Shown here: positions 53,229 to 62,833 of the stretch, piece after piece
How positions within the stretch are numbered: position 1 is the stretch's first letter
Layout: every line of letters begins with the position of its first letter
Assembly (NCBI RefSeq): GCF_900141885.1
Contig: NZ_FQYY01000002.1
Coordinates: 62,001-126,000 of the forward strand
Direction: 5' to 3'
Length of the DNA: 64,000 nucleotides
DNA from: Mesonia phycicola
GTDB taxonomy: Bacteria > Bacteroidota > Bacteroidia > Flavobacteriales > Flavobacteriaceae
Made by a program: the position numbers and the translations under genes
The notes under the pieces: model-generated
Databases searched by the model: none
The model's input: only the letters and a program-made list of their open reading frames with translations
What the model was told of the DNA's origin: nothing

Positions 53229-53243
53229 TTTAGTTATGTTTTG

Positions 53244-55007
53244 TTAGTTGAGTTGCTCTGTTATATGCTTTGCCCAGTAAATACTAAAGTTGTTTTTACG
53301 GTTAGATAAAGTATCGTTATCAAAAGTAATTCCTTCTGTGGGTGTGCCGTAACAGCTTATATGTTTATTAATTTTCCCTTGATTATCTATAACTTGACCT
53401 TTTTTATTAATTGCCACTGCTCCTGTAGCATAAGACGTGCCGTTTGTATTTACAAATTCTGAAATAATACCTCGATTTAATATTTTACCAAATAAACCAT
53501 CACGCTTTTGATTTTTTGCCGCTCTAGGAATTGTGGCATTTATATGAATATCTACATAATTAGTAGATTTTTTGTTGAAAATGGAGAAACTTCCATTTAT
53601 ATTCTCTTTAATTTTTGAACCACGAGCATAACTAAAATCTAAGATTTTACTTTTTATTAAGGCTTCTATTTTTCTCATATTTTGTACAGGCGGGCCGTAA
53701 GCTAACCTATTTAATAAACCAAAATACTGTGAATCAAATTTTTGATGTGACATTGCAGAAAGCCCTCCAAAACGGTATATCTTACTAAATAAAACGCTCA
53801 TATTTCTTAAAGAAGAAATAACTGCTAACCAAGGGGAAGTTTCTTCATTTTCTTCTACTAAATCACAAATAAAATTTATATAAGGTAAAATATCTTTGTT
53901 AGAAAGGGTTTCTTTATTTGAAAATGGATTTATAAAAAAATTGCAATCAAATTTTTGTGCCTCTGGATATTGTTGATGAAATTTTTCAATTTGTAATTTA
54001 AAGGGAAATAAATCATCTGATAATTCAACATCAAAATTGTAATTACGAAAGTTCGTTTGATAAAAAATGAATAAACTCTCTTTTTTTATAACTGGTAAAA
54101 TATCTTTCTGAAAATCAATAGATTTTTTACAAAGAAGTTGCTGCACAAAATCTTCTGTAAAAAATTTAAATTCAGTTACTTTGTCTGTATTTCCTTTTCT
54201 AGGAATCATGGGTAAACCACTTCTAGAATACGGATAGATAACTTTAGGTTCTCTACCAGAGGCTATGTATTTTATAGTATTATTTGATTTAATAAATTTT
54301 CCTCCTCTACCTTCTGTTAATGCTAGTACGACGTCTATAAAAGTTAACCCAATTCCTTTAATTGCTACAGTTTCTGTATTTAAAATATGCTGAAGTTTTT
54401 CTTGTACTGGATATACAAAATCAATATATTTTTTTGAATTGGTACTTGGTTTTATTTGATGTCTGTTCCAAAAGTGTCCTGTAGTTAACATTATTTCTTT
54501 AACGACAGAGTTTTCTTCTACTTTATCTGTATTAATTTGATATTCATTTTTAGTAGGGATAATATCTACAACGGTTGCTATATGCTTAGTTACACGTATA
54601 TTATCTGGTAAATTAGATAAAAGCATAGACAAACAATACTCTAAATATTCTCCCACGGTTTTTCTAGATGAGTATGTATATTCTATTTCTTCAAGAGTTT
54701 TATTGGTTTTATTGGTTAACCAAGGTAAAAATTCTTGCAATTGTGGTAACTGCAGGTGAGGTATTTCTTTATTTTTAAAAGAGATATTATAATTAGCATA
54801 ATTCATTAATAAATAATCTGGTTGGTCTGTTCTATAAACATCACCAGAGCCAAAAAAAGAGGTTCTATTATAGATATGAATATGTACTCTTTTTTTACTT
54901 TTTGTAGATTGTAAATTAGCTATTAAACGCTCTAAAGCAAATAAACCTTTGGGACCAAACCCAATAATAGCAATGGTTAAAAAAGTATTTTGTATTTTTT
55001 TTTCCAT
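53244..55007 (-). CDS. Large FAD/NAD(P)-binding protein
   Basis: 587 residues. TIAIIGFGPKGLFALERL near residue 15 is a Rossmann FAD loop of the NAD_binding_9 type; NYANYNISF and TTGHFWNRHQI follow, and GSVAIKGIGLTFIDVVLALTEGRGG (approx.) the second nucleotide-binding region. The domain layout resembles lysine/ornithine N-hydroxylase-like proteins of unknown substrate. C-terminal end MRKIEALIKSKILDFSYARGSKIKENINGSF also occurs in the family. Abuts the SbnA-like gene with no gap. Function unknown; an N-oxidation or amine-oxidation role is inference. Confidence 0.78.
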   Translation of the reverse strand: MEKKIQNTFLTIAIIGFGPKGLFALERLIANLQSTKSKKRVHIHIYNRTSFFGSGDVYRTDQPDYLLMNYANYNISFKNKEIPHLQLPQLQEFLPWLTNKTNKTLEEIEYTYSSRKTVGEYLEYCLSMLLSNLPDNIRVTKHIATVVDIIPTKNEYQINTDKVEENSVVKEIMLTTGHFWNRHQIKPSTNSKKYIDFVYPVQEKLQHILNTETVAIKGIGLTFIDVVLALTEGRGGKFIKSNNTIKYIASGREPKVIYPYSRSGLPMIPRKGNTDKVTEFKFFTEDFVQQLLCKKSIDFQKDILPVIKKESLFIFYQTNFRNYNFDVELSDDLFPFKLQIEKFHQQYPEAQKFDCNFFINPFSNKETLSNKDILPYINFICDLVEENEETSPWLAVISSLRNMSVLFSKIYRFGGLSAMSHQKFDSQYFGLLNRLAYGPPVQNMRKIEALIKSKILDFSYARGSKIKENINGSFSIFNKKSTNYVDIHINATIPRAAKNQKRDGLFGKILNRGIISEFVNTNGTSYATGAVAINKKGQVIDNQGKINKHISCYGTPTEGITFDNDTLSNRKNNFSIYWAKHITEQLN

Positions 55008-56012
55008 TTATTTAGTTCTAAACTGAACAAAATTATTAGCTTTCGGTATATTTTTATTTATCCAATCTTTATTATAAATTGTATCTAAATATCGCTCTCC
55101 ACGATCACAAAGCATCATTACGCAATTACTATTTTTAGGTATTTTATATGCATATTGTTGTATAGCTTGTACTACACCTCCTGTACTACCTCCACACAAA
55201 ATAGCTTCGTTACTTAAAAGAGACCAACAGCCTTTAATACAATCTAAATCACTTACTTCTACGTGGTCATACAATTTTGAAGTATCTAAAAATTGAGAGG
55301 GTACTGCCGCTCCGTGTCCCGGTACAATTCTTTTTTTAGATTCACCACCAAACAAAACACTACCTTTAGCATCTACTGCTATAATTTTTGTTGGTAATTG
55401 GTGCTTATGTATATAATTTGCACAACCCATAATAGTACCGCAAGTACTTGTAGCCATAAAAAGATAATCTACTTTTCTGTTTAAATCTTTAAAAATCTCT
55501 TCCATTGTTTGATGATGTGCTAACGGATTTGCTTGATTGCCGTATTGGTTAGTCCAGTAACTATTTGGTATATTATGTAATAGTTCTTGAATTTTAGCAA
55601 GTCTAGCTCCTAAAAAACCACCATCATCTAGTGGTTGCTCAACTTTAATAATTTTTACTTGATAGGTTTCTAACAGTTTTTGTGTATGCAGGTTAATTTT
55701 AGGGTCTACCACTACAATTAATTTTAAACCTAAGTACAGGCAAGCTTGCGCTAATCCTAAAGCCATATTACCTGAGCTAGATTCTACAATAGTGCTATTT
55801 TCATTAATAAGTCCTTTATTTAAAGCATCTTTTAATATACTTAATGCGGTTCTATCTTTTATACTTCCGCTTGGATTATTGTATTCTGATTTGCCGTAAA
55901 CTTTAAAATCTTGGGCTATAAATAATTTAGAAAGTTGTACTAATGAAGTATTTCCTACAGTCTGAAGAATATTGGAAGCAATAGTACTCGGCTTGGTTTG
56001 TATGTTGATCAT
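55008..56012 (-). CDS. SbnA-like PLP synthase (2,3-diaminopropionate-type)
   Basis: 334-residue fold-II PLP enzyme of the cysteine synthase group. PLP Lys52 in NPSGSIKDRTALSI; VESSSGNMALGLAQAC; FMATSTCGTIMGCANYI (phosphate-binding loop); NEAILCGGSTGGVVQA. It resembles SbnA, which joins O-phosphoserine with glutamate toward 2,3-diaminopropionate in staphyloferrin B synthesis. The SbnB dehydrogenase partner is absent; a FAD protein follows instead. First gene of the operon. Confidence 0.8.
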   Translation of the reverse strand: MINIQTKPSTIASNILQTVGNTSLVQLSKLFIAQDFKVYGKSEYNNPSGSIKDRTALSILKDALNKGLINENSTIVESSSGNMALGLAQACLYLGLKLIVVVDPKINLHTQKLLETYQVKIIKVEQPLDDGGFLGARLAKIQELLHNIPNSYWTNQYGNQANPLAHHQTMEEIFKDLNRKVDYLFMATSTCGTIMGCANYIHKHQLPTKIIAVDAKGSVLFGGESKKRIVPGHGAAVPSQFLDTSKLYDHVEVSDLDCIKGCWSLLSNEAILCGGSTGGVVQAIQQYAYKIPKNSNCVMMLCDRGERYLDTIYNKDWINKNIPKANNFVQFRTK

Positions 56013-56185
56013 CTTTCTATTATTTAGTTTTAAGTTAAAAGCAATTCAAGAGATGAAAAGCCCAAAAATTATAATAAACCTAAATTATAGTTTAGAAAAT
56101 ATACCGAGTAAGAAGGAAATCATAAATTTTTACTAAGTAGGTGTTAACATATAAACCGTACTACTTGTAAAAATTAGGCATAAAA

Positions 56186-56212
56186 AAACCCATCTTAAAA
56201 AGATGGGTTTTA
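56186..56212 (-). terminator. Terminator after cold-shock gene
   Basis: AAAACCCATCTT/AAGATGGGTTTT with a 3-base loop and flanking A run; about 25 bases behind the csp stop. Confidence 0.9.
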
Positions 56213-56236
56213 CTGAAATCTTTAAAGATATATGAA

Positions 56237-56428
56237 TTACAGTACTCTTACGTTTACTGCATTTAAACCTTTTTTACCTTCTTGTAAATCAAACTCAACT
56301 TCGTCACCTTCGCGAACTTCGTCGATTAATCCAGATACGTGTACAAAATGATCTTTGTTCACCCCTTCTTCAGTGATAAATCCAAAACCTTTAGTGTCAT
56401 TGAAGAATTTTACTGTTCCTTTATTCAT
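56237..56428 (-). CDS. Cold-shock (CspA-family) protein
   Basis: 63-residue single OB-fold: GTVKFFNDTKGFGFITEEG holds RNP1-like KGFGFI, HFVHVSGL RNP2-like FVHVS, then EGDEVEFDLQEGKKGLNAVNVRVL. Binds single-stranded RNA/DNA and acts as an RNA chaperone. 140-base 5' region without another ORF may contain a structured leader, as known for csp mRNAs; nothing definite seen. Confidence 0.95.
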   Translation of the reverse strand: MNKGTVKFFNDTKGFGFITEEGVNKDHFVHVSGLIDEVREGDEVEFDLQEGKKGLNAVNVRVL

Positions 56429-56571
56429 TGTAATGTAATTAAAAAAATTGTTATTTATAATACTACAAATATCAAGTTTATATTTGGATAAAACCGTTAA
56501 ATAAATGTTTATTTTAAAAAAAAGTCAAATTAAATTTTAAATACTTGATATTCAATTATTTATAAGGTAAA

Positions 56572-57927
56572 TTATTTATTCTTATTTCTCTTATTGTAGT
56601 TTTTATCTCCTCTAGTTTTAGGTTTTTTGTATTTCTTTTCTAGTTTTCTTCTATAAGAACCTCCTAAATTCTCTTTTCTGTTTTTTTCTTTTTTCTCATG
56701 AAACGCTGGACCAGGTGCATCTTCATCTTTAATCTTTGTTGGATTATCAATTTCTTTTTCTCTAGGTCGCTCTTCTGGAGTAAGTTGCTTAGAAATTTCT
56801 ACTTGTTCTGGCATTTCTAACTCTTTTATAGAAGTACCCATTAATTCTTCTATTGCTTCTTTAGCTTCTCTCTCTTTTTCTGTATATAACAAAATAGAAC
56901 TCCCCTGCTCTTCTGCACGACCGGTTCTACCAATTCTATGCATATAATTTTCTGGGTAACGCGGTGTATCAAAATTTATAACGTGTGTAATTTTATGTAA
57001 ATCTAAACCTCTAGACATTACATCACTGGTAACTAATACTCGTGTTTTTTCTTTATTAAAATTCTCTATAGATCTTAATCTGTAATTTTGAGTTTTGTTA
57101 GAGTGAATAACGGCTACCTCATAAGAAAAACGCTCTTCTAATAAATTGAAAACTAAATCTGCACTCTTTTTGTTTGGTACAAAAACTAATACTTTTTGAA
57201 AAGTGTCTTTATCTTTTAATAAATCTAATAGTAAATTTACTTTGGTATAAAAGTTAGGTACAGCATAACAAACTTGATCTATATTTTCTAAAGGTGTACC
57301 GCTTACTGCTACAGAAATAGTAGTTGGACTTTTAAAAAAGTCTTGAATAAATAAATTTACATCTTCTGTCATTGTTGCAGAAAACATAATATTTTGCCTA
57401 CGTGGAGGTAAAATTTCTAAAATATTAGTTAGCTGAAACCTAAAGCCTAAATCTAACATAACATCTACTTCATCTATCACCAACTGTTTAATCTGTTTTA
57501 ATTGTAAGGCTCTACTCAAAGTTAAATCATACAATCTACCTGGTGTTGCAACTACAATATCACAGCCTTGTGCTACTAATTGGTGGTGAGTATTCATATT
57601 TACACCTCCGTAAACAGCAGCTACTCTAAGATTTAAATATTTAGCAAATTTATTAATCTCTTGCTCTACTTGAATTACAAGCTCTCTTGTAGGAACCATC
57701 ACTAATACTCTAGGGTGCTTCTGCTCTGAGTATTTAAGATTTTGTAAAATAGGTAACATATAAGCAAAAGTCTTACCTGTACCTGTTTGTGCAATACCAA
57801 CTACATCTTTACCACTCATTATTACAGGGAAAGATTTAGATTGAATTGGTGTAGGTTTTTTAAAACCTAAGTCTTCAATACCGTATTGTAGTTGATTATT
57901 TATTTTAAAATCTTCAAATAATTCCAT
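56572..57927 (-). CDS. DEAD-box RNA helicase with basic tail
   Basis: 451 residues. Q motif NNQLQYGIEDLGFKKPTPIQ, Walker A AQTGTGKTFAY, PTRELVIQVE, VIDEVDVMLD (note Asp-Glu-Val-Asp instead of DEAD), SATMTEDVN, DVMSRGLDLHK and HRIGRTGRAEE. C-terminal 80 residues highly basic and charged (KEKNRKENLGGSYRRKLEKKYKKPK), likely disordered RNA-binding. Close to the cold-shock gene, same strand. The DEVD motif is a known variant. Confidence 0.94.
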   Translation of the reverse strand: MELFEDFKINNQLQYGIEDLGFKKPTPIQSKSFPVIMSGKDVVGIAQTGTGKTFAYMLPILQNLKYSEQKHPRVLVMVPTRELVIQVEQEINKFAKYLNLRVAAVYGGVNMNTHHQLVAQGCDIVVATPGRLYDLTLSRALQLKQIKQLVIDEVDVMLDLGFRFQLTNILEILPPRRQNIMFSATMTEDVNLFIQDFFKSPTTISVAVSGTPLENIDQVCYAVPNFYTKVNLLLDLLKDKDTFQKVLVFVPNKKSADLVFNLLEERFSYEVAVIHSNKTQNYRLRSIENFNKEKTRVLVTSDVMSRGLDLHKITHVINFDTPRYPENYMHRIGRTGRAEEQGSSILLYTEKEREAKEAIEELMGTSIKELEMPEQVEISKQLTPEERPREKEIDNPTKIKDEDAPGPAFHEKKEKNRKENLGGSYRRKLEKKYKKPKTRGDKNYNKRNKNK

Positions 57928-58090
57928 ACTTTATAAATTACTCACAAGGTGAGATTTGAGAAAATCCGAAATAAATTCGGAATAAAAAATTAAGACTAAT
58001 TCCAGAAAAATTTCTAAAAATTAGCAATTGCAAAAATAGAGTTTATTTTTTAAGAAAACTGGTGAGCTTAAAAAACTTAAAAAAAACATT

Positions 58091-59632
58091 TTACCAATCT
58101 ATAGGAAAATAGTCTTTTAAAAATTTACCACTCCAGTGTTTTCCTGTATTAATTCCATCTATTAACGGATCCATAACTCGTGCTGCTCCATCTACAATAT
58201 CTAATGGTGGCTGAAAATCATGAATTTCTGTTTTACGTTTAGAAAGTTCTGCTGGATCTTCATCTGTCACCCAACCAGTGTCTACAGCATTCATATAAAT
58301 ACCAGATTTAGCTAAAGTTGCTGCAGAAGTATGTGTTAACATATTTAATGCTGCTTTTGCCATATTGGTGTGTGGGTGACGGTCTTCTTTTTTAAATCTA
58401 TGAAACTTCCCTTCCATCGCAGATACGTTAATAATATGCTTTTTACCCGTATCTTCTTTCAGCATTAATTGTGATAAACGATTACACAAAACAAAAGGAG
58501 CTACAGAGTTTACTAATTGTACTTCTACCATTTCTGTAGTTTCAATCTCCCCTAATTTTAATCTCCAACTATTTGTTTTTCTTAAATCTACTTGTTGTAA
58601 ATCTGCATCTAACTCACCCTCCGGAAATACTTCTGAAGCTTGTAACGAGTTATCAAAACTATAAGGTATTTGACTTAATTTTGCTGAAGAACGTAAACCT
58701 ATACCTGGTTCTGGACCGTGCCAAGTTACAGGTAATACGTTGTTTTTACTTGTTTTTTGCGTAGTTACGCTTAAACTATTTAATTCTTCTAGACAAGAAT
58801 GATGGTCTTTTAAAAGTTTTTGAGCCAATATTGGTAACTCTGTTAATGGTTTTTCTTCATTCTCCATTAAGTGAGCGTAAAAACCAGCTGGTCTTCTTAC
58901 TGTTTGTGCTGCATTGTTAATTAGTATGTCTAATCTATCGTACTTCTGCTCAATATAGTTACAAAAAATTTCTACACTAGGTATATGTCTTAAATCTAAC
59001 CCGTGAATATGCAATCTATTACTCCATTGAGAGTAATCTTCTTCTTTTGCAAAACGAATTGCAGAATCTGCAGGGAAACGCGTAGTAGCAATAACCGTTG
59101 CTCCTGCACGTAATAACATTAAAGTAATATGATAACCTATTTTTAAACGAGACCCCGTCATTACTGCAACTTGATCTGTTAAATCTGCTGTTTGAAAACG
59201 CTTTAAATAGTTTAAATCACCACACTCTGTACACATACTATCATAAAAATGGTGTAGTTTGGTGTAAACTTTTTTACATACATAGCAGTTTCTTGGTGAC
59301 TCTAGCTCTGGAGTTTCTTTATTTAAATTTTCTTGTGCTACGGCTAATAATTTAGGTGCTACAAAGACGTTAGCTTCTCTTGCAGATCTTATTCCTGTAG
59401 TTTTACGAGCGTGTTTATCACGTGCTATCATTTTACGTTTAGCCGCCTTTTTAGCATCTTTTCTTCTACGCTGAAATTCTTCTCTATTAGGTCTAGTTAA
59501 CGCTCCTGCTACTTTTAATAATTCTATACGTTTTTCTTCTGGAAGCTCAAAAAGTTGATTAGTATCTTCCAGTAAATCTTGTATTGTTTTAATGCAAGCA
59601 TCTATATCTGCAATTAGATTTTTTTCTGTCAT
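58091..59632 (-). CDS. Zinc-finger SDR-family protein lacking the catalytic Tyr
   Basis: 513 residues. A helical N-terminal region ([26 protein letters not shown], basic) is followed by a Cys4 cluster CYVCKKVYT and [10 protein letters not shown] (residues about 115-140), then an [26 protein letters not shown] and [15 protein letters not shown], the Ser in NVSAMEGKF, and Lys in NMAKAALN. The residue four before this Lys is Thr, not Tyr. Other flavobacterial and fungal proteins share the layout; reaction unknown. 4 bases after the DbpA-like gene, so cotranscribed. Confidence 0.75.
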   Translation of the reverse strand: MTEKNLIADIDACIKTIQDLLEDTNQLFELPEEKRIELLKVAGALTRPNREEFQRRRKDAKKAAKRKMIARDKHARKTTGIRSAREANVFVAPKLLAVAQENLNKETPELESPRNCYVCKKVYTKLHHFYDSMCTECGDLNYLKRFQTADLTDQVAVMTGSRLKIGYHITLMLLRAGATVIATTRFPADSAIRFAKEEDYSQWSNRLHIHGLDLRHIPSVEIFCNYIEQKYDRLDILINNAAQTVRRPAGFYAHLMENEEKPLTELPILAQKLLKDHHSCLEELNSLSVTTQKTSKNNVLPVTWHGPEPGIGLRSSAKLSQIPYSFDNSLQASEVFPEGELDADLQQVDLRKTNSWRLKLGEIETTEMVEVQLVNSVAPFVLCNRLSQLMLKEDTGKKHIINVSAMEGKFHRFKKEDRHPHTNMAKAALNMLTHTSAATLAKSGIYMNAVDTGWVTDEDPAELSKRKTEIHDFQPPLDIVDGAARVMDPLIDGINTGKHWSGKFLKDYFPIDW

Positions 59633-59636
59633 AAAC

Positions 59637-60938
59637 TTATATCACGCTAATGCGTACTTTCTTTTTCTTTAATCTAGTATTGTTTGTTTTTTCTATCACT
59701 TTTTTAGCCTTTGCTTGAGGCACTGCTACAAAAGCACAATCTTGTTTTAATTCAATTAATCCTAATTCTTCTTTAGATAAGTTTCCTTGTTTTAAAAGCA
59801 ATCCTGCTATATCTCCTTTAGAAATTTTATCTTTTCTTCCACCAGAAATAAATAAAGTGGTCCAAATTGTTCCTAATTTTTCTTTGGCTTCTGTTAATTT
59901 AGCTATTTCTGAAGTTTTTATAAACTCAGGTAAATACTCTTCTTCCCATTGTAACACATAGGCAGTTCCTGCAGTATTCATTCTAGCTGTTCTACCATTT
60001 CTGTGAGTAAACTCCTCTACTTTTAAAGGTAATTGGTAATGTATAATAAAATGAAGTTCTGGTATATCTAAACCTCTAGCCGCTAAATCTGTAGCTATAA
60101 TTAGTTGGTGAGTACCATTTCTAAATTTAATTAAAGCTCTTTCACGTTCTATTTGCTCCATACCACCATAAAAACAACCGTGTGGTATTTTGTTTACTTT
60201 TAGATAATCACTTACGTATTGAATAGTATCTTTAAAATTGCAGAAAATAATACCAGGTTGATTACCCACGTGGTGCAACACATCTAGTAATGCTTGTAGT
60301 TTATTCTTTTCTGTAGCAATTACTTTTTTTATACTTAATTGATTTATTTTATCTCCTAAATAGTTAATTACTAACTCCTTTTTTAAACCAACAAAATCTG
60401 GCACTTCTATTTCTTGAGTAGCAGAAGTAAGTATACGCTTATTTAAATTTCGCAAACCTTCTATAATCTGCTTCATCTCTGCTTCAAAACCTACTTCTAA
60501 AGATTTGTCAAATTCATCTAAAACTAAAGATTGCAATTTTTCTGTAGAAAAAGTTTCTCTACGCAAATGATCTGCAATTCTTCCTGGAGTACCTATTAAT
60601 ATAGTTGGCGGATGTGCTAGTTCTATTTTATCTTTAGAAAATGGCCTACCTCCATAAACAGCATTGGTTTTAAATCCAGCACCCATTTCTCTTATAACTT
60701 GCTCTATTTGTATTGCTAATTCTCTAGAAGGTACCAAAATTAATAATTGCACCTCTTCTAAATCTGCTTGAAGAGTTTCTATTAATGGTAGTAAAAATGC
60801 AATGGTTTTACCAGTACCTGTTGGTGATAGTAAAATTATATTATTTGTAGATGAAATTGCTAAAGATGCTTCTTCTTGCATTGCATTTAATTGATTAATA
60901 TTCAGCTTTGCTAAAATATCTTTTTGTGATTTCATCAT
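59637..60938 (-). CDS. dbpA: DbpA-like DEAD-box RNA helicase
   Basis: 433 residues: Q motif [17 protein letters not shown], Walker [37 protein letters not shown] (DEFD instead of DEAD), [31 protein letters not shown], then a C-terminal DbpA RNA-binding domain ([48 protein letters not shown]). The latter binds hairpin 92 of 23S rRNA in E. coli, so ribosome assembly is the likely role. Leads a pair with the SDR gene. Confidence 0.92.
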   Translation of the reverse strand: MMKSQKDILAKLNINQLNAMQEEASLAISSTNNIILLSPTGTGKTIAFLLPLIETLQADLEEVQLLILVPSRELAIQIEQVIREMGAGFKTNAVYGGRPFSKDKIELAHPPTILIGTPGRIADHLRRETFSTEKLQSLVLDEFDKSLEVGFEAEMKQIIEGLRNLNKRILTSATQEIEVPDFVGLKKELVINYLGDKINQLSIKKVIATEKNKLQALLDVLHHVGNQPGIIFCNFKDTIQYVSDYLKVNKIPHGCFYGGMEQIERERALIKFRNGTHQLIIATDLAARGLDIPELHFIIHYQLPLKVEEFTHRNGRTARMNTAGTAYVLQWEEEYLPEFIKTSEIAKLTEAKEKLGTIWTTLFISGGRKDKISKGDIAGLLLKQGNLSKEELGLIELKQDCAFVAVPQAKAKKVIEKTNNTRLKKKKVRISVI

Positions 60939-61279
60939 TCTATATTGCTTCTTGGATAACCGGTAAATTATACCTTTATATTTTTTGCAAATATAGTTAC
61001 AGTTTTACTCTTAAATTATTAAAAATCAAATGTTATTTAAAAATAAATTTAATAGATTAACTCTACTTGTATGGTTTAATAAAATTATAGCTTCTAAAAG
61101 TTTAAAACCTCTACAATTACCTCTTTTATACCATTATAATCTTTAAAATATTTGTAATTTCATAAGTATTATCAGAAAAAAATTGAAAAAATATAATTTT
61201 TTAATAACTGAAAATCAAACTTTTAAACAAATACTACGATAAAATAAATTATACTTCTTTAAAATTAACTTTTATCATT
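60939..61279. other. Intergenic region between divergent dbpA and SRPBCC genes
   Basis: About 340 bases, very AT-rich, with no ORF, tRNA or repeat that I can support. It holds promoters for both sides; only the rightward TATATTTG is clear. Confidence 0.6.
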
Positions 61280-61287
61280 TATATTTG
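61280..61287 (+). promoter_or_regulatory. -7 box of SRPBCC gene (TATATTTG)
   Basis: TATATTTG fits TAnnTTTG, 35 bases before ATG 61323; no clear -33 TTG. Confidence 0.5.
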
Positions 61288-61322
61288 AAAATATAACATT
61301 TAAAAATCTCTTACATTTAATC

Positions 61323-61742
61323 ATGGAGTCTATTACCGTAGAAACTTCCCTTAACGTACCAGTACATCAAGTTTGGGAATCTTGGACTAACCCTAAACAC
61401 ATTAAGCAATGGAATTTTCCTTCGTCTGAATGGAAATGTTCTCAAGTAACTCAACAATTAGAACCTGGTGGAGAATTTTCATTTAAAATAGAAGCTAAAG
61501 ACAAAAGTAAAACTATTGCAGTAGATGGGGTATATGAAATTATAATACCTAAAGACGAAATTGTTTATCTATTAGAAGACGGAAGTAAAGTAAGTATTCT
61601 TTTTACAGAAGAAGGAGAAGAAACTTTTGTAACTAAAACTTTTGATGCAGACGAAGATGAAAGCACTTTAGATGAATTAGAAGAATTTCACCAAGCTATT
61701 TTAGATAATTTTAAAGCACATACAGAAGCCTATTTTAAATAA
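61323..61742 (+). CDS. SRPBCC/AHSA1-domain protein
   Basis: 139 residues: ITVETSLNVPVHQVWESWTNPKHIKQWNFPSSEWKC, LEPGGEFSFKIEAKD, GVYEIIIPKDEIVYLLEDGSKVSILFTEEGEETFVTKTFDADEDESTLDELEEFHQAILDNF is a complete AHSA1/YndB START-like fold. Ligand unknown. Acidic, soluble. 14 bases before the GT90 gene, so probably transcribed together. Confidence 0.9.
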   Translation: MESITVETSLNVPVHQVWESWTNPKHIKQWNFPSSEWKCSQVTQQLEPGGEFSFKIEAKDKSKTIAVDGVYEIIIPKDEIVYLLEDGSKVSILFTEEGEETFVTKTFDADEDESTLDELEEFHQAILDNFKAHTEAYFK

Positions 61743-61756
61743 ATAGACTCTTTGTT

Positions 61757-62746
61757 ATGGATTTAAAACGTTTGTCTGGTAAACATAAAAATAATAAGAT
61801 GGCTTATTATTTTAAAAACTACTGGAGTTATTTTGTTGGAAATAAACTACAAAATTTTCAGCTAGATAAAAAACTACATCAGCTTGATCAACTAGACAAA
61901 GAATATGTTTTTAAACGTGTAAACTATTATTACCAATTAGATAAAAATCATGAAATTAGTAATGATAGCAAACCTTTAAATTCTATTCCCTTAAAAAAAG
62001 GAGGTAAAACTTATTTTTTTGATTTTTTAGAACACCATAAATATTTTTCACAAAAGTTTAAAGTAGACTACCTTTTTGGAGATATCACTCACACGCCTAA
62101 TTACCCAACTTTATTAAAAAGTAGACCTATATCTGGTCAAAATAAAAATTCTATTTTAATGAAATGGAATAAAATTAGGCACTTTCTTTTTATAAAAAAG
62201 CATCCTAAAAAATACCTAGATAAACAAGACTTATTGGTATGGAGAGGTAAAGTGCACCCTACTCAACCTCATAGAATCAACTTTGTTCAAAAATTTATAG
62301 ATCATCCGCTTTGTGATATTGGTAAAGTAAACACTAATCAATTAAATAGTAATTGGGTAAAACCAAGAATGACTATAGAAGAGCAATTAAACTATAAATT
62401 TATTATGAGTATAGAGGGTAATGATGTTGCTAGTAATTTAAAATGGGTTATGTCTTCTAATTCTATTGCAGTAATGCCAAAACCAAAATTTGAAACCTGG
62501 TTTATGGAAGGTTCTTTAAAACCAGACTATCACTATATTGCTATAAAAGATGATTTTTCTGATCTAGAAGAAAAATTGAACTTTTACATAAACCATCCAG
62601 AAAAAGCCAAAACTATTATTAAAAATGCCAACCAATATGTGAAGCAGTTTCAAAATAAAGAGAGAGAAGACATTATTTCTTTATTAATTCTAGAAAAATA
62701 CTTTGCTAAAACACAGCAAAAAACAAGTAAATATTTCTCTAATTAA
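61757..62746 (+). CDS. GT90-family glycosyltransferase (CAP10/LPS-modifying)
   Basis: 329 residues of the CAP10/GT90 type. FFDFLEHHKYFS, VDYLFGDITHTPNYPTLLKSRPI, LLVWRGKVHPTQPHRINFVQKF, then MTIEEQLNYKFIMSIEGNDVASNLKWVMSSNSIAVMPKPKFETWFMEGSLKPDYHYIAIKDDFSDLEEKL is the conserved donor- and acceptor-site region (EGND, NLKW, SNS, E.W). It probably adds a sugar to lipopolysaccharide or another surface glycan; substrate unknown. No secretion signal, so cytosolic face. Confidence 0.87.
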   Translation: MDLKRLSGKHKNNKMAYYFKNYWSYFVGNKLQNFQLDKKLHQLDQLDKEYVFKRVNYYYQLDKNHEISNDSKPLNSIPLKKGGKTYFFDFLEHHKYFSQKFKVDYLFGDITHTPNYPTLLKSRPISGQNKNSILMKWNKIRHFLFIKKHPKKYLDKQDLLVWRGKVHPTQPHRINFVQKFIDHPLCDIGKVNTNQLNSNWVKPRMTIEEQLNYKFIMSIEGNDVASNLKWVMSSNSIAVMPKPKFETWFMEGSLKPDYHYIAIKDDFSDLEEKLNFYINHPEKAKTIIKNANQYVKQFQNKEREDIISLLILEKYFAKTQQKTSKYFSN

Positions 62747-62833
62747 CCTACTAATTGCCTAGTGTTAAAATAGATTTAAACTAGGTCGTTTCTTCTTTTA
62801 AGCCTTCTAATAATTGTAATTTTATTAAAAAAA

